A stretch of DNA of 64,000 nt from Auriscalpium vulgare. Its lineage: Eukaryota > Basidiomycota > Agaricomycetes > Russulales > Auriscalpiaceae. The notes below the pieces were generated by a model. That model was not told where the DNA came from. It did no database searches and was given only the letters and a program-made list of their open reading frames with translations. The translations under genes and the position numbers were made by a program. Location of the stretch: assembly GCA_019915015.1 (NCBI GenBank), contig JAHBBC010000003.1, forward strand, positions 1,426,001 to 1,490,000. The letters run 5' to 3'. Positions 14,501-25,570 of this stretch are shown here, piece by piece. The first letter of the stretch is position 1, and each line of letters starts with the position of its first letter.

Positions 14501-17500
14501 CTGTCCCGGAAACGAAAGGCATGGAGCGATTTTTTGAAGGAGATGAAGCGGATCGGATTGTCTGCAAACGTGAAGCCCGAGATACTAGCCAGACAGCGGA
14601 GCAGTTGTTGGGTGAGAGAGCAGCCAGTCCTGGTTCCTGCAGCCGGCGACGTGAGGAAGGTCGACGACTACTTTCATCGCCTCCAGGACCTCCTCCCTGA
14701 TCTGCGAGCGGCACTCGCAAATCATCACGACGACCTCTCAACTCGAGAATTGCAGCGGGCTGTGATGTTCGTAGAGTCCGGCTTCTCTCTCGCGCTCGAT
14801 GTCAGATCCAGGTTGGTCTTACGCGTCCACATTCTGCATAACTTCACTGACCCATCCCTAGTCTTGCTTCGGCCATCGTGAGCTTCAAGAAGCTCCAAGG
14901 CATTTCTGACAGATTGCTCATGCTGAAGGGTCATGCGGTCGTTGCGTCTGGTCCAGAAGTCCACCAGCGGCTATTGGGTCTCAAAGACTTGCTCTCTCGC
15001 CTAGTGCATGCCATGAGCGAGATGCTCGAGGAAATTCGCGTCTATGATTCCATGACATCTGGCGAGCCGAATTCGAACATATTGCTTGAAGACGCACGAT
15101 CACTTCAGAGCTCGACGAAAATTTGCTGCGAAGAGCTGGCAAAGATTTCGGAGTACATGCGGAAGACGGAACCGCCGCTCTTGTTGCTTGGTATGTCGCG
15201 TCCCGGTTCCTTGTGTTGACTATATTGACTGTTGATGGATAGAGGAAGAAAAGGCGCTGGAAGGCAGTCACCAGCACCTCGTTCACATCTCACAGTGCCT
15301 GCGAAGCTGGATCCAGAGCCATCCACACCTCAGGCGCATCATCCAGCCTATTCACGAGTGGCTCACGTCCTCGATTGCTGAACTCGCTACGGGAGCAGAT
15401 CCCAGAACGACTTCGAACGTCGACATTGATCATGTTATTGAGTCGCTACTCGTAAGGGTGCAGTCGCTCCTGGCTGCGCTGCCGGAGGAGTCAATTTCGG
15501 ATCCGCTCTCCAGTCAAGACAACTACTTGAAGGACACTGCCCGTACATATGTCCAACTGGGTCGACTTCTCGGACTAGACGCTATAGCGGGGGTTCTGAA
15601 CGGCGCTGTGGACCAACTATCCCATTGCTCACCAGATGCCCTACAAAGAAACACTTCGCGACTGCTTCCCTTCGTGAATCGATATCTTCGCTTGGTCAGT
15701 ATGCACATCTCTACGGTATCAAGTTGGGCGATCAGTCTCTTCAAGCTGGACTTCGTTGCTTGCTCCGTCATACACAGCATCGCTACCGAGGGTTTCTGCA
15801 AGCCCCCGGATGCCGCCGAATCCGGTGAGGAAGTAGGTGGAGAGTCACAGGCGGGCACTGGCTTCGGTGAAGGGACCGGAAATGAAGACGTCAGCAAGGA
15901 AGTAGAAGATGAGAGTCAAGTCGAGGGGCTGCGAGGGGACGACGGAGAGGCCAACCAAGAGAAGGACAAGAACTCCGATCCTAACGACAATGCCTTCGAA
16001 ATGGGAGACGACTTTGAGGCTGATCTGGAGGACGTGCCGGACGATGAGGGTGAGGAGGAGGAGGAGCAAGGTTCTGACGAGGAAGGCCCTCAGGAGCAAC
16101 TCGGCGACCTGGATGCTAGCGATCCATCGGCAGTTGACGAGAAGTTGTGGGGCGACGAGAAGGGGCCAGACAAGGGTGACCAAAGCAACATCAACGAAGA
16201 GAGGTCGACACAAGAGGGAGGCGACTCTGAGACGGTTGCGAAGGAATCGCAGCAGGACGGGCGTCGAAAGGACGAGAAGGAGACGAAAGCCGGCGACGAG
16301 ACTCAGGATGACCAGACTGAGGAACCTCTACCCGAGGACCACGTCGGCGAAGATGAAGACGAGGGCGCTGCAAATGGGGGTGCTCCCATGGACGACTGGG
16401 TCCAGGACGCCAATACACTGGATCTTCCGGATGACCTAGACCTTGGCAAAGAGGACGATGTACAGCAGCATGACGAAGGCGATGATGACCCGGCGAATGA
16501 TTCAGAGGATCTGCCTGGTCCACAAGACGAGCACCCCACGGAGCGACCTCGCACCGAGTCCCCCGAGCCCATGGATGTGGTAGACGACTTGGAGTCAGAA
16601 TTGCAGAAGGCGGTCCCGGATGACGATGAGCAAGCCGACTCCGGACGCGATCATTCAGCAGAACCGGCAGTTGCAGAGCCGGACTTACATCCGGGAGACC
16701 CATCTGGCACAGATGCCAATGTCGCAGACAACCAGTCGTTTGATTCCAAGGGTCAGAATTGTGAATCAGATGCCAATCGTTCGGGAGAGAGCCAAGGTGG
16801 AGAAGTTGGACGTTCAGATGCCGAAGATCGTGACCAAGGCAAAGACAGGTATGTCATGTATAATCCTTTCCCTTGTGTTCTTCTAAATGTGTTCGGAAGT
16901 GATTCTGCGAGCGCTCCGCAAGGCATGGGTATGTCTGAAGGAGTCGAAGGGGGCGATCCGGGAGCTACAGGTGCGCAAGGCGCAGGTGCACCCTCCCACG
17001 AACAGCTTCCCCGGGAGTCGCTCTCGAATCCTCTCCGCAGTCTGGGAGACACCTTGAAAGAGCTCCGCCAGCGATTTGACGACATCTTAGAATCAGACGG
17101 CGCACAGGAGCCAGCCCCACATGCCGAAGTCCCGGAAAGCTCACAACTAGAGTACCTTCATCCCGATGACACCGATCACAATATGCAGGCCTTGGGCCCT
17201 GCCGAGCCGGATCAGGTGGCGAAACTCCGAGAACTCCAATTCACCTCCGACGAGCAAAATGAGGAGAACCTGGTTGACCACATGGATGTCGATGAGCAAC
17301 CTCTACCCGAAGCCCAGACAGCCCCTCTTACCGCTCCTACCAAGGCAGAGACCCAGCAGGGAGACTTGGACGGTGCTCTCGGACACATTCACGCACCTTC
17401 TGATCTTCCATCTCAGAAGTCGGAACCACTGGTCGACGCTGGAGGTCCGAAGGTGCAAGACGACGTCGAAATGCCAGAAGCCGAGGATGTCGAAGGCGCT

Positions 17501-18451
17501 TTGCGACGCTGGCAAACGGAGGGCCAACCGCTCAACGGAGCTGAACATCTGTGGCGACTGTACGAGTCCCAGACCCACGATCTTGCCTATTCACTCTGCG
17601 AGCAACTCAGGCTCATACTGGAACCGACAATGGCCACTAGACTCAAAGGCGACTATCGCACCGGGAAGCGTCTCAACATGAAGAAGATCATCCCGTATAT
17701 TGCCAGCGAGTTCACAAAGGACAAGATCTGGATGCGTCGGACGCGACCAAGCCAGAGAGAATACCAGGTTTTAATAGCCTTGGATGACTCACGGTCAATG
17801 GCCGAATCCCATTCCGTCCATCTCGCCTTCGAAACCCTTGCCCTCGTTTCCAAAGCGCTCAGTCGCTTGGAGGTCGGAGATGTCTCCATAGCCAAGTTCG
17901 GAAACGGCGTGGATATTTTGCACGGGTTTGACGAGGGTCCATTCACCGACCAAGCTGGCATTCAAGTGATGCAGGCGTTCGGGTTCAATCAACGTGCTAC
18001 AGACGTGCTGTCTCTCGTCGAGTCGAGCCTGGCCCTTTTGGAAGGAGCAAGGGACCGTCGATCCATGAGTTCTGCGTCTAGTGCGGACCTCTGGCAGCTG
18101 GAGATCATTATATCAGATGGCATCTGTCAAGACCACGAACGACTGAAGACGGTCCTCCGCAAAGCCGAGGAACAGCGGGTCATGGTCGTCTTCGTCGTGC
18201 TGGACTCGCTGCACTCCAACGCGGCTGATGCTACGTCGCACAAGAGAGCGGCAACTGTAGCCGACAATTCGATCCTTTCGATGCAACAAGTGGCATACAA
18301 GGAGGTGAATGGGCTCATGGAGCTACAGATGCAACCTTACCTAGATACCTTTCCTTTCGAGTATTACGTGGTGTTGAGGAGTGTGGAGGCCTTGCCGGAC
18401 GTTCTTTCAAGTACATTGAAGCAGTTTTTTGAGCGTATATCTGACGAGTAG
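2567..18451 (+). CDS. MDN1: Midasin, dynein-like AAA+ ATPase for 60S ribosome assembly (Rea1/Mdn1)
   Basis: Giant nuclear AAA+ ATPase that pulls assembly factors (Ytm1, Rsa4) off pre-60S particles. Eighteen exons; introns at 2875-2925, 3424-3475, 5051-5106, 5314-5361, 7619-7673, 7746-7796, 10185-10245, 10522-10573, 10884-10936, 11044-11095, 11228-11277, 11381-11431, 11556-11607, 11753-11806, 14812-14861, 15191-15242, 16849-16899. Coding sum 14,994 nt, an exact multiple of three: 4,997 aa, close to the family norm. Six Walker A motifs are visible near residues 319 (APSSGKS), 681 (GETGTGKT), 1117 (GPTSSGKT), 1413 (GETGTGKT), 1745 (GSPGVGKT) and 2054 (GPRGGGKT), each with a Walker B such as LLDEINLA or LLDEMNLA. 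Then a long linker, an Asp/Glu-rich region (about residues 4140-4680) and a C-terminal MIDAS domain (DDSRS near 4774, later TDVLS and SDGICQD). Start: MLDMDLRRD at 2567; Met at 2576 is the alternative. One 5' splice site (11556) is chosen by GTGAGT consensus. Confidence 0.98.
14141..14230 (+). repeat. Five-copy 18-nt coding minisatellite (ETFGPA hexapeptide) in midasin linker
   Basis: Five tandem 18-nt units at 14141, 14159, 14177, 14195 and 14213 encode ETFGPT, ETFGPA (three times) and ETFGTA. Units 3 and 4 are identical at the DNA level; the others differ at one to three positions. The array sits near residue 3612 in the long linker between the AAA+ ring and the acidic region and keeps the frame. 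Copy number is likely variable between strains (inference from near-identical units). Confidence 0.95.
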
Positions 18452-18596
18452 ATTGTACTAGAATGTGATCTTGCTGCCGCCATTGAAGGACTCCGTCAGT
18501 ATAGCGGCATAGTCACGTGGTGGGAACTGCTTAGTCAGAGTTGTTGCGGTGACAGCGGCCCGACCTTGCGCGCTGCGACCGCGCCCTTCCTGCGCC

Positions 18597-20818
18597 ATGG
18601 ACGACTCCAACCGCTCTACCCGCCCCTCGCAGGATAACCCTCGCCCTTCCAGCTCACCTTCACGCCACTACGACCAGGCTTCGGACGAGGAGAGGAGAGG
18701 CTTGCTGTCCGACACCAACGAGCAGTTTCTCGAAACATACCATGTCGCAGAGAAGGCTCTTGAGCAGCGAATCACTGGACGTGGCCGTCTATTAGCACAA
18801 GGCACAGCTGTGCTCCTTGTGCTTCTAGCTGCATATGCTGGTTCACTGTCTTACCTGCGGTTTCGTTCTGTCGCGCGCGCCAAGTCCCTACAGTTCGGTG
18901 GTGATACACTGCGCTCTAACGGAACCCATGAATTCAAACGCACGGTGCTGCTCGTGTCTATAGACGGCCTCAGGTGCGCTGTATTTGCCTTTGAAGGCAG
19001 GACCGATGTCATACCAAAGCCAGAGCGGACTATCTAGAGCGGGGCTTAACACCCCATCTGCTCGATATCAGCAAGCAAGGCCTCCGGGCTAAATACATGA
19101 AGCCTATATTCCCCGTAAGTCATCCGCACGTTCTAGGGGATCATTCTCATCGCCCGCTCGCAGACTTTGACTTTCCCGTGAGCAATGCTCTAGCCGTACC
19201 TAATACTTCCACATTGCTAATATTGAGCACATACACCTGTCAGTAATCATTGGGCGTTGATGTAAGTTAAGCAGGAAGCTATCGCATGGGTAGTGAACTC
19301 ATCTGCTGGCAGGACTGGACTGTATGCCGAGTCCAACGGCATCGTAGCGAATGTAACAAGGCATCTCTTCGAACGCGCACGGATCGCCTCTAACCAATTT
19401 GATAGAACTTCTGGGATGCGGAAAGCGATTCTGAGTTTCATTATAATCAAATTTCTTCGTGTTGGAATCCTCGTTGGTGGTTTGGGGAGCCGGTAAGCCC
19501 TTCTTGCTCAGCACATGAACGCCGCCCTCAAACACGAGTCAGATGTGGGAGACTGCCGGGAAAGCGGGCGTCATCAATGCGAATTTGATGTGGTAGGTGC
19601 ACATTTGTCGTGGCACTCGTGCAGACCTTATGCCATCGGTTTCAGGCCAGGACCACCGAAGACTCAGTCCGGGGCCGCGCCCACCTACTTTGTTCCTTGG
19701 AAAGTAAGAGGATACCGACGTGCGCGTAATGGTTGCTTATTGATTCAACGCTAGAACAAAGTGTCCCTTCGAGAGAAGCTTACGCAAATAGTAGATTGGA
19801 TCGACATGCCGTTGGAAGACAGGCCGCAGCTTATCCTTGGTAAGTAAGCTGGCAGGTTTTCCCATCTCGACGCTTACCTATCTCTGCAGCGTATGAACCA
19901 TCTTTGGATCAAGCAGGACATCTCACTGGCCCGTACTCATCCCTCGTGAACGTTAGTGCTATGTAACATCTCGATGTTCCTATTGTTTACGCGTCGGTGC
20001 AGAATACTCTGCGTGAAGTTGATACATTCGCCAAAGATCTGCATAGCGCACTTGTGCAGCGGAATTTGACGGACATCGTCGACGTCGTGTTCGTGAGCGA
20101 CCACGGCATGACGGATACCAGTCACCCCGAGTTGATCTACATCGATGACATTCTCGGACAAGAGGGCTGGGCCTCTGTTCAGCATGAAGATGGTGCGTTT
20201 CAGCTCTCAACAGGCTGAGCCTTGCAAACACTGATAGTATGCAGGCTGGCCTTCCATGGGCCTGCATTTCAGCCCGTCGGCCAACGCTTCTCATTATTTG
20301 GACGTGCTCCTCGCGGCCGCGGACGAGAGCAATGTCAAATTCGAGGTTTTCACCCCAGAGACGATGCCCGAGCGCTATCACTTCGCACACAGTCCCCGTA
20401 TCGCGCCGATCTACGTCGTCCCCAAGATGGGTTATGTCCTGACCAACAGGAAAGAGGGGGATGTGGGGCTTTCCAAAGGGGTGAGAATTCGCTGCCTCTT
20501 TTAGTCGCTTTATGCTCATCGGTGTACCAGAACCATGGATATGACAACGAGGACCCGTCAATGCACGCTATGTTCGTTGCTCATGGCCCTTTCTCAGCCG
20601 TCGCAAAGGCCGTTCATCAGAGTCGGGCCGCACGACGGCTGGGATCTCGTGCGCTGTGGAACTCTAACAAGGGTTGGCATTCGACAAATGACGACACATA
20701 CGTGATGAACGGCTTCGAGAACGTCGAGATCTACAATCTGGTCATGCGCCTGTTAGGGATCGAGAGTTGGTCTGCGGGCAACAACGGGACGAAGGGATTC
20801 TGGGAGCAATATTTGTAG
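18597..20818 (+). CDS. Type II membrane nucleotide pyrophosphatase/phosphodiesterase (NPP/ENPP family)
   Basis: Alkaline-phosphatase-superfamily ectoenzyme that hydrolyses nucleotide phosphodiester or pyrophosphate bonds using two metal ions. Thirteen exons; introns at 18974-19023, 19115-19163, 19178-19243, 19262-19312, 19353-19405, 19493-19542, 19593-19645, 19704-19754, 19840-19889, 19952-20002, 20193-20244, 20481-20530; coding sum 1,596 nt, 531 aa, in frame throughout. A cytosolic Ser/Pro-rich tail precedes one transmembrane segment (about residues 68-87), so the catalytic domain faces outward or into the secretory lumen or vacuole. Active-site elements: SIDGLR (metal Asp), TFPNHW (nucleophile Thr), LDQAGH (metal Asp/His), VSDHGM (metal Asp-His) and a late AHGP His. 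Start at the ATG at 18597, 145 nt after the midasin stop; its promoter must be very short or overlap the midasin 3' UTR. Confidence 0.93.
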
Positions 20819-21272
20819 CATGTGTGCTATCCCGCAATTCGAACGAGACTTACATGAACAAAGATTTTATTTTAGATTATCTATCTACATGACATGCATA
20901 TGACGCATAATCTACCCTAGCAATATCCATTACCGTTGCCGACTGGCACACGGCGACGCGCGGAAGAGAGTCGTTCCGCCACAGCATCGGCAACCCTCGG
21001 CAGTCCCTCGCCCATTCAATCATCACCGAGTCCGTGTAAGTTAATTATCTTTTCTTCGCCATACAGCTGAACTTCCTCGCACTCTTTCCTTATCCTGAAT
21101 AGTTCAAGCTCGGGCAGGCTGCTGAGTCACTCCGTGCCCGAGGGTCGAGCATTCTTGCTGGCCATCCTTCATGCCAGAACAGCCGATTTAGTCAGACATT
21201 TCTTTCTTCTATAAAGGAGCACCATGAAGTCATTATCTTCATCGACCATCAACTCACTCAAATATCCCCGTC
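20819..21272. other. Intergenic region upstream of the reductase
   Basis: Holds the 3' UTR of the phosphodiesterase gene and the promoter of the reductase. No coding exon is supported. An ATG at 21224 opens a short frame but lies only 8 nt past a TATA box, so it is probably upstream of the transcription start. Confidence 0.5.
21210..21216 (+). promoter_or_regulatory. TATA box of the reductase gene
   Basis: TATAAAG at 21210-21216, 57 nt before the chosen start codon at 21273. With the usual 25-40 nt spacing, transcription would begin near 21240-21255, which excludes the ATG at 21224 and supports the ATG at 21273. Confidence 0.55.
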
Positions 21273-22659
21273 ATGCCTGCTGTACATTCTGGAGTAGTAC
21301 TCGTCACTGGCGGTTCGGGCTTCATCGGAGCCTGGATCATCAAGTATCTTGTGGACAACGGCTACACTGTTATTGCTGCGTATGTTTCATGTATCTCTCT
21401 GACCTGCTAATCTCTAAATCTCGCTACCTTAACAGGGTTCGCACTGCAGCTCAGGGTGAATTTATCACCCATCGTTTCCATCGTATTCGGGGCGCGTCTC
21501 CAGCGTCGTTATCCCGGACATACAGAAGGTGAGCCATCTATCGATATGTAACTGTGCTCTATCTGACTGTTCCGTGACACAGGGAGCATATGACGATGTA
21601 GTGAAAGACGTCGACGCCATCGTCCATGCCGCGTCTCCGGTCGTCTTTTCCTGGGAGGACCCTCAAGGTCCGTCTTTGCGTCTTTGCCTCATTTTGTTTA
21701 GCTTACACCGCCTCGCAGAGGTAATTGGGCCCGCAGTGGCCGGAGCGACAGGGATCCTGAAGAGCGCCACGGCTTACGGGTAAGTATGAATTCTAGTCCA
21801 TGTTGTAAAATACCTGACTCCGCGTTTCTTAGTGCGAAAGTGAAGAGAGTAATCATCACCTCGTCTGTGGCGGCTATCCATGGCTCCGTGTTGGACAAGG
21901 AGTACGATCGAGTTAGCGAATGCTCCACGTCTTGCATTCCTATAATTGACTCCCTGGCAGGAATCCTGGAATCTACGCGATTTGAATACTGAGCATACGA
22001 AGACGTCGGCGCCATGGCTGGTCTACAACACAGCGAAGACGCGCGCCGAGAAGGCCGCATTCGACTACGTCAAGGAAACCCAACCTCAATACGACTTGGT
22101 CACATTACTGCCTGCGTTCAACTGGGGTCCCTACATTCATCAGGTAAATTCAAGCAGTTTCCATCATCGTCGCTATGTGACCAGCGGTCTCTAAAAAACT
22201 TTTTCTGCAGCCCAGCAAAAACTTTGGTAGCTCTCCTGGAGCACTTCTTGGCGGCTTCGCCACTGGCGGCGATACCAGCGGCAGTCTCGTGGGGGATTTC
22301 GTTGATGTCCGTGATAGCGCCCTCCTGCACGTTCTGGCGCTCAAGAACGGGAACATCGGCGGAGAGCGCCTCCTCAACTCAAATGGTCAGGCGATCTTCC
22401 TCTCCCGAGTGCTTCACTGACGCGTTTGTCACTGCCTGTAGGAGTATTTGCGTGGCAGGACATATACGACATCTTGAACGAGGCGGGCTACCAGGCGCCC
22501 GGCAAGGATACAAAGGGCGCCGGCGACAAGAAGCATCTGAAAGTCCTGACGCGCAACGACAAAACCTTCAAGTATTTCTCGGAGTTCAAATATCGCAGCC
22601 TGAAAGAATCTGTGTTGGAGATGGCGGTTGACTTGAAGAGCGGCGGATATTTGAACTGA
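21273..22659 (+). CDS. Extended SDR NAD(P)H reductase (dihydroflavonol-4-reductase/aldehyde reductase-like), one frame break
   Basis: Rossmann-fold oxidoreductase reducing an aldehyde or ketone with NADPH; substrate unknown. Eight exons: 21273-21379, 21436-21528, 21583-21667, 21719-21779, 21833-21911, 21961-22143, 22211-22385, 22442-22659. The N-terminus has the nucleotide-binding TGGSGFIGA; the middle has HAASPV and TSSVAAIHG; the catalytic YxxxK is VYNTAK. Exons sum to 1,001 nt, one base short of 334 codons. The break is in exon 2: VRTAAQGE reads in one frame and GRVSSVVIPDIQK in another, with the join near 21456. All splice sites are normal and all other exons are intact, so either a consensus error or a very recent mutation is likely. 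The 3' end of this gene has a relic copy at 24378-24495. Confidence 0.86.
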
Positions 22660-23393
22660 CTACAGTAGTATATGTTTGATATAGTATGTTGATGTCCGAG
22701 GCCATTCAAGGGTCGTTTCGGCTTTCCTGAAACCAGTCGTTATAGCTCGCCTTCGGCGCACAGACCGGTGGAAGTTCATTCTACATTCAAGCTGAGCACT
22801 ACAATTGTACAAGTGATTACACGAGATACATATCACAAGATGGTGAGTACAGAACCTCCCACAAGGAAATAAAAGCATATCGAGCACGGAAAGGAGAATG
22901 GCATCAACAGGAACAGGGAGGAGGCAGACGACGAACATACGTAGATCAAGAAAGACAGGTCAAAGCATTAACTATGGCGACGAAAAGACGAAATCTGCCG
23001 CGATTCGCAGACATGACACTCGACACACTCGACACACACGGGAAGTGGACAGAATCAACGCCCCTCGAGCACCTGCAACAATTGATCTTCAGGTATAGGA
23101 CACGTTCACAATAGTAACAGCCTCGACGAAGCGTCGCCTCGGAGCATTGCTCAACAAGTGCACTGCCGTTCAAGACGGCCGGACGCGCGGCCGGGCAGGC
23201 AGACGATATCCGCAAACCGAGGAATCTACGCCGCACCTGCGTCAGACCACACCACGCGCACTCGTTCCAGCGCACTCACTCAGAGCAGTCCTTGAATAAG
23301 TACCCGTTGCGTGCCACCTGATTGATGTCGACAGCGCTACAGTCGCACCCGCTGTCCGTGCCGCTCGCGCGGCAGTCGTTGCACTGCATGCGT
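22660..23393. other. Convergent intergenic region
   Basis: Lies between the 3' ends of the reductase (plus) and the zinc-finger gene (minus). It holds their 3' UTRs; nothing else is recognisable. An open frame extends the zinc-finger gene to 23276, but I read that as an artefact of its frame break. Confidence 0.45.
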
Positions 23394-24123
23394 TCACCGC
23401 ACACGGCTTCCACCCGGGAACTCCTTCTTGTGTATTTTCTCCACGTGCCGCTTGAGAGTTCCTTGCGCGCGCCGGCGTACTTACAGCCTACCTCGACGCA
23501 GGCAAACGGCGTCTTGCCGAGGTGCGGGCCTTCGATGTGCTTGTTCAGATTCCACTCGCGCGAAAAGGCTGTCGGACGGTGAGCTAAAGGGAAAATATAG
23601 GGACAGAGAGGGCGAGGCTCACACTTTGGGCAGAGATGACACTGGTACTTGCGCGGGAATTCGCGAAGGGAGATGGTAATTGCCTCAACGAAGTCCGCAT
23701 TCCACTTAGTCCACTCGCTGTCGCTAATGTCTTCAAGCTGGCTCACGGAGGTGTAGCTGCCTTCAATCAGCCGGGGTGCTGCAAGTCGCCTCAGGCTGAG
23801 CTGAATACAAACCTGGATCCCGAGCCGATGATCACCTCATGGCCATCGGACGACGGCACGTTGCTCGATCCGGAGTACGTGGATAGGCTCTCGCCTGACG
23901 AGGAGAAGGTTGCAGACTCGGAGAACAATGATGGGAGGCTGTCGCCGCGTACAATGAATGCAGCCGCCTTGCCGATGTCGGGGGGTGGCTGCCATTCAGC
24001 CCCGTACGCTGCGATCTCAGGGTTGGCGTCGAGGTCGGCATCGAAGGTCTCCGACGGAGGAATCGGTACTGGGGCATTGCCTGAGGAGGTAGCGCCAAAG
24101 TAATCGTCGAAGCTAACAAGCAT
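23394..24123 (-). CDS. Small C2H2 zinc-finger protein, one frame break in finger 2
   Basis: Probable DNA-binding regulator. Exons 24123-23813, 23756-23623 and 23583-23394. The N-terminal 104 residues are Ser/Pro-rich with acidic patches, as in an activation domain. Finger 1 is split by an intron: CHLCPK, then REWNLNKHIEGPH. Finger 2 begins CVEVGC in one frame and continues LKRHVEKIH in the next; the switch lies at the run gcgcgcgc (23465-23472). Exons to the TGA at 23394 sum to 635 nt, one base short of a multiple of three. If the sequence is taken literally, the protein runs on to 23276 and finger 2 lacks both histidines. Start at the ATG at 24123. The family is otherwise unassigned; the first finger has atypical spacing. 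Confidence 0.65.
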
Positions 24124-24377
24124 GCTGAGAGTCAGTGCGAGGGTCGTGGGCTATGGCGCGGCGGAGGCCCGGTTTTAAGTGCGGTAGCGGGCCGCCGGCA
24201 CCCGCTACTGCGCTTTGGCGCCGGGAACGCCAGAGTGACGATGGTGGTGATCCTATCCCAGATGGCAGATGATCCTGCGCCTGCGAAGGTTGAATCCGTT
24301 TACTCTGCCTCAGGGAGACTAGGGTGGGCATGGGCCAGAACAAGTGGATGGTCCAGTTTCTAGAAGATCTGACCAAA

Positions 24378-24495
24378 GTTCAAATATCGCCAAAAGACTC
24401 TGTGTTGGAGATAGCAGTTGACTAGCAGTGAAAAGAAGCGGATATTTGAACTGACTAAGTAGTTATGTTGAGAGTAGTATGTTGACGTCGTACAT
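24378..24495 (+). repeat. Relic duplicate of the reductase 3' end
   Basis: This stretch closely matches 22584-22702: ttcaaatatcgc, then tctgtgttggaga, then gcggatatttgaactgacta and agtatgttga all recur in order. It covers the last codons, the stop and the start of the 3' UTR of the reductase, with several indels and an in-frame stop. Sequence left of 24378 does not match the reductase, so a duplication or recombination breakpoint lies there. It is non-functional. Confidence 0.8.
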
Positions 24496-24686
24496 GGATA
24501 ATACGTTGAGAGTGAGTCTCTGACTGAAGGGGAAAAAACTGTTATCCGAAAAGATTAGAAAGCGCGGAGCTAATTTGCTAGACATAACAACACAAAGGCA
24601 TGTTGCAGACTGAGAACGGCGCGGGCAAGCGACATGGAGACAACATACAGTATGAAATTGTACTACCTTCGATACAACCTACATCA

Positions 24687-25570
24687 TTAGTGGGCCTCAG
24701 CATCGAATACCGTCTGGCTTCCTGACACGTGCAAGTGCTCTCCGGTAGTCGTAGGCACATATGCTTCGTCTGGCAGCCCAGACTCGTCAAGCCCTTCTGC
24801 CGCTTCAATGATCTCGTACAGCTTTGACGCGACCTCGGGCGGTGGTACGCGACCGCCCAATATGTCGCGCGCTGGGATGGGGGAGCCGTAGAACTCCGTG
24901 TTCGTATCCTTGCGCTCGATCAAGCCGGTGCCTTCGAGAGAGATCCCGGCGAACAGGCCTGACGCACATGTCGTGAGATCAGCCCCATGCGTGTGGGACG
25001 AGATATTGCGCGCACCTTTAGACTTGGAGTACGAGAACATAGGCGCTGGATGCGCGAGACTCGCCTGCACACTCCCTCCCGTGCCGATAGGGCCAGCCGC
25101 GGCGCTGATGTTGCCCCCGATCGTGACGTTCCCGCCAATTGAGAAGGCACGGACTGCGTCCTCGCTGTTCATCAAGACGATGACGAAGTCCGTGACGTCT
25201 GCACCATCTGCAGACCCCAGCCGAGCCGCCTGTTGCGATGCACTACGGCGCAACCACGATCCATCGCGGCAGGCGCGCAATGACAACGCCCGAGCCTGCC
25301 TTGCCGGAGAAGAACGAATCCAAGCTTGACGATTTGGAAGATTGCGAGGCCTGGACAGCGCTGTTAGCCCAAGACCAAAAGCGGGCATATCGGCGCACCT
25401 CTGGCGCGCCTGCAAGACAGCCTTGGGGATCAGTTAAGAACAGATTGAGGATTGCTAGGGTCGGCTTTTGAGATGTCAGGGAAAATGAGGTCGTGGTAAG
25501 ACCGAGCGCGTACCAAGGAAGCTCTCCAGGATCTTAGCAGCCTTCTACGCCTCTCCAGGCAAGCTTAGCC
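24687..25570 (-). pseudogene. SYLF-domain (Ysc84/SH3YL1-type) lipid-binding protein, broken
   Basis: SYLF proteins bind phosphoinositides and act at actin patches during endocytosis. Well-conserved blocks in order on the minus strand: KAAKILESFL (about 25540), IPKAVLQ, GLAIFQIVKLGF, AGSGVVIARLP, DGSW, then the intact DVTDFVIVLMNSEDAVRAF and GNVTIGGNISAAAGPIGTGG, SYSKSK|GLFAGISLEGT and a C-terminal tail ending AEAH. The split before GLFAG is an in-frame 57-nt intron (25015-24959). The N-terminal blocks lie in different frames (at least four frame changes) and a TAG falls just before KAAKIL. The 3' half (24687-25200) is open. There is no SH3 domain, as in short fungal SYLF proteins. It is either a recent pseudogene or a gene in an indel-rich consensus. 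Confidence 0.82.

Noticed and set aside
15909..16703. Long open frames on both strands across the midasin acidic region
   Set aside because: They are shadows of the GAN/GAR-biased Asp/Glu codons of midasin; no domain or splice logic.
16847..16901. Reading the midasin exon straight through 16849-16899
   Set aside because: It would insert a hydrophobic stretch in an acidic domain, and the segment has a good donor (GTATGT) and acceptor; spliced total is a multiple of three.
21224..21532. ATG at 21224 as start of the reductase
   Set aside because: Different frame, only 8 nt after the TATA box; the Rossmann motif is in the frame of the ATG at 21273.
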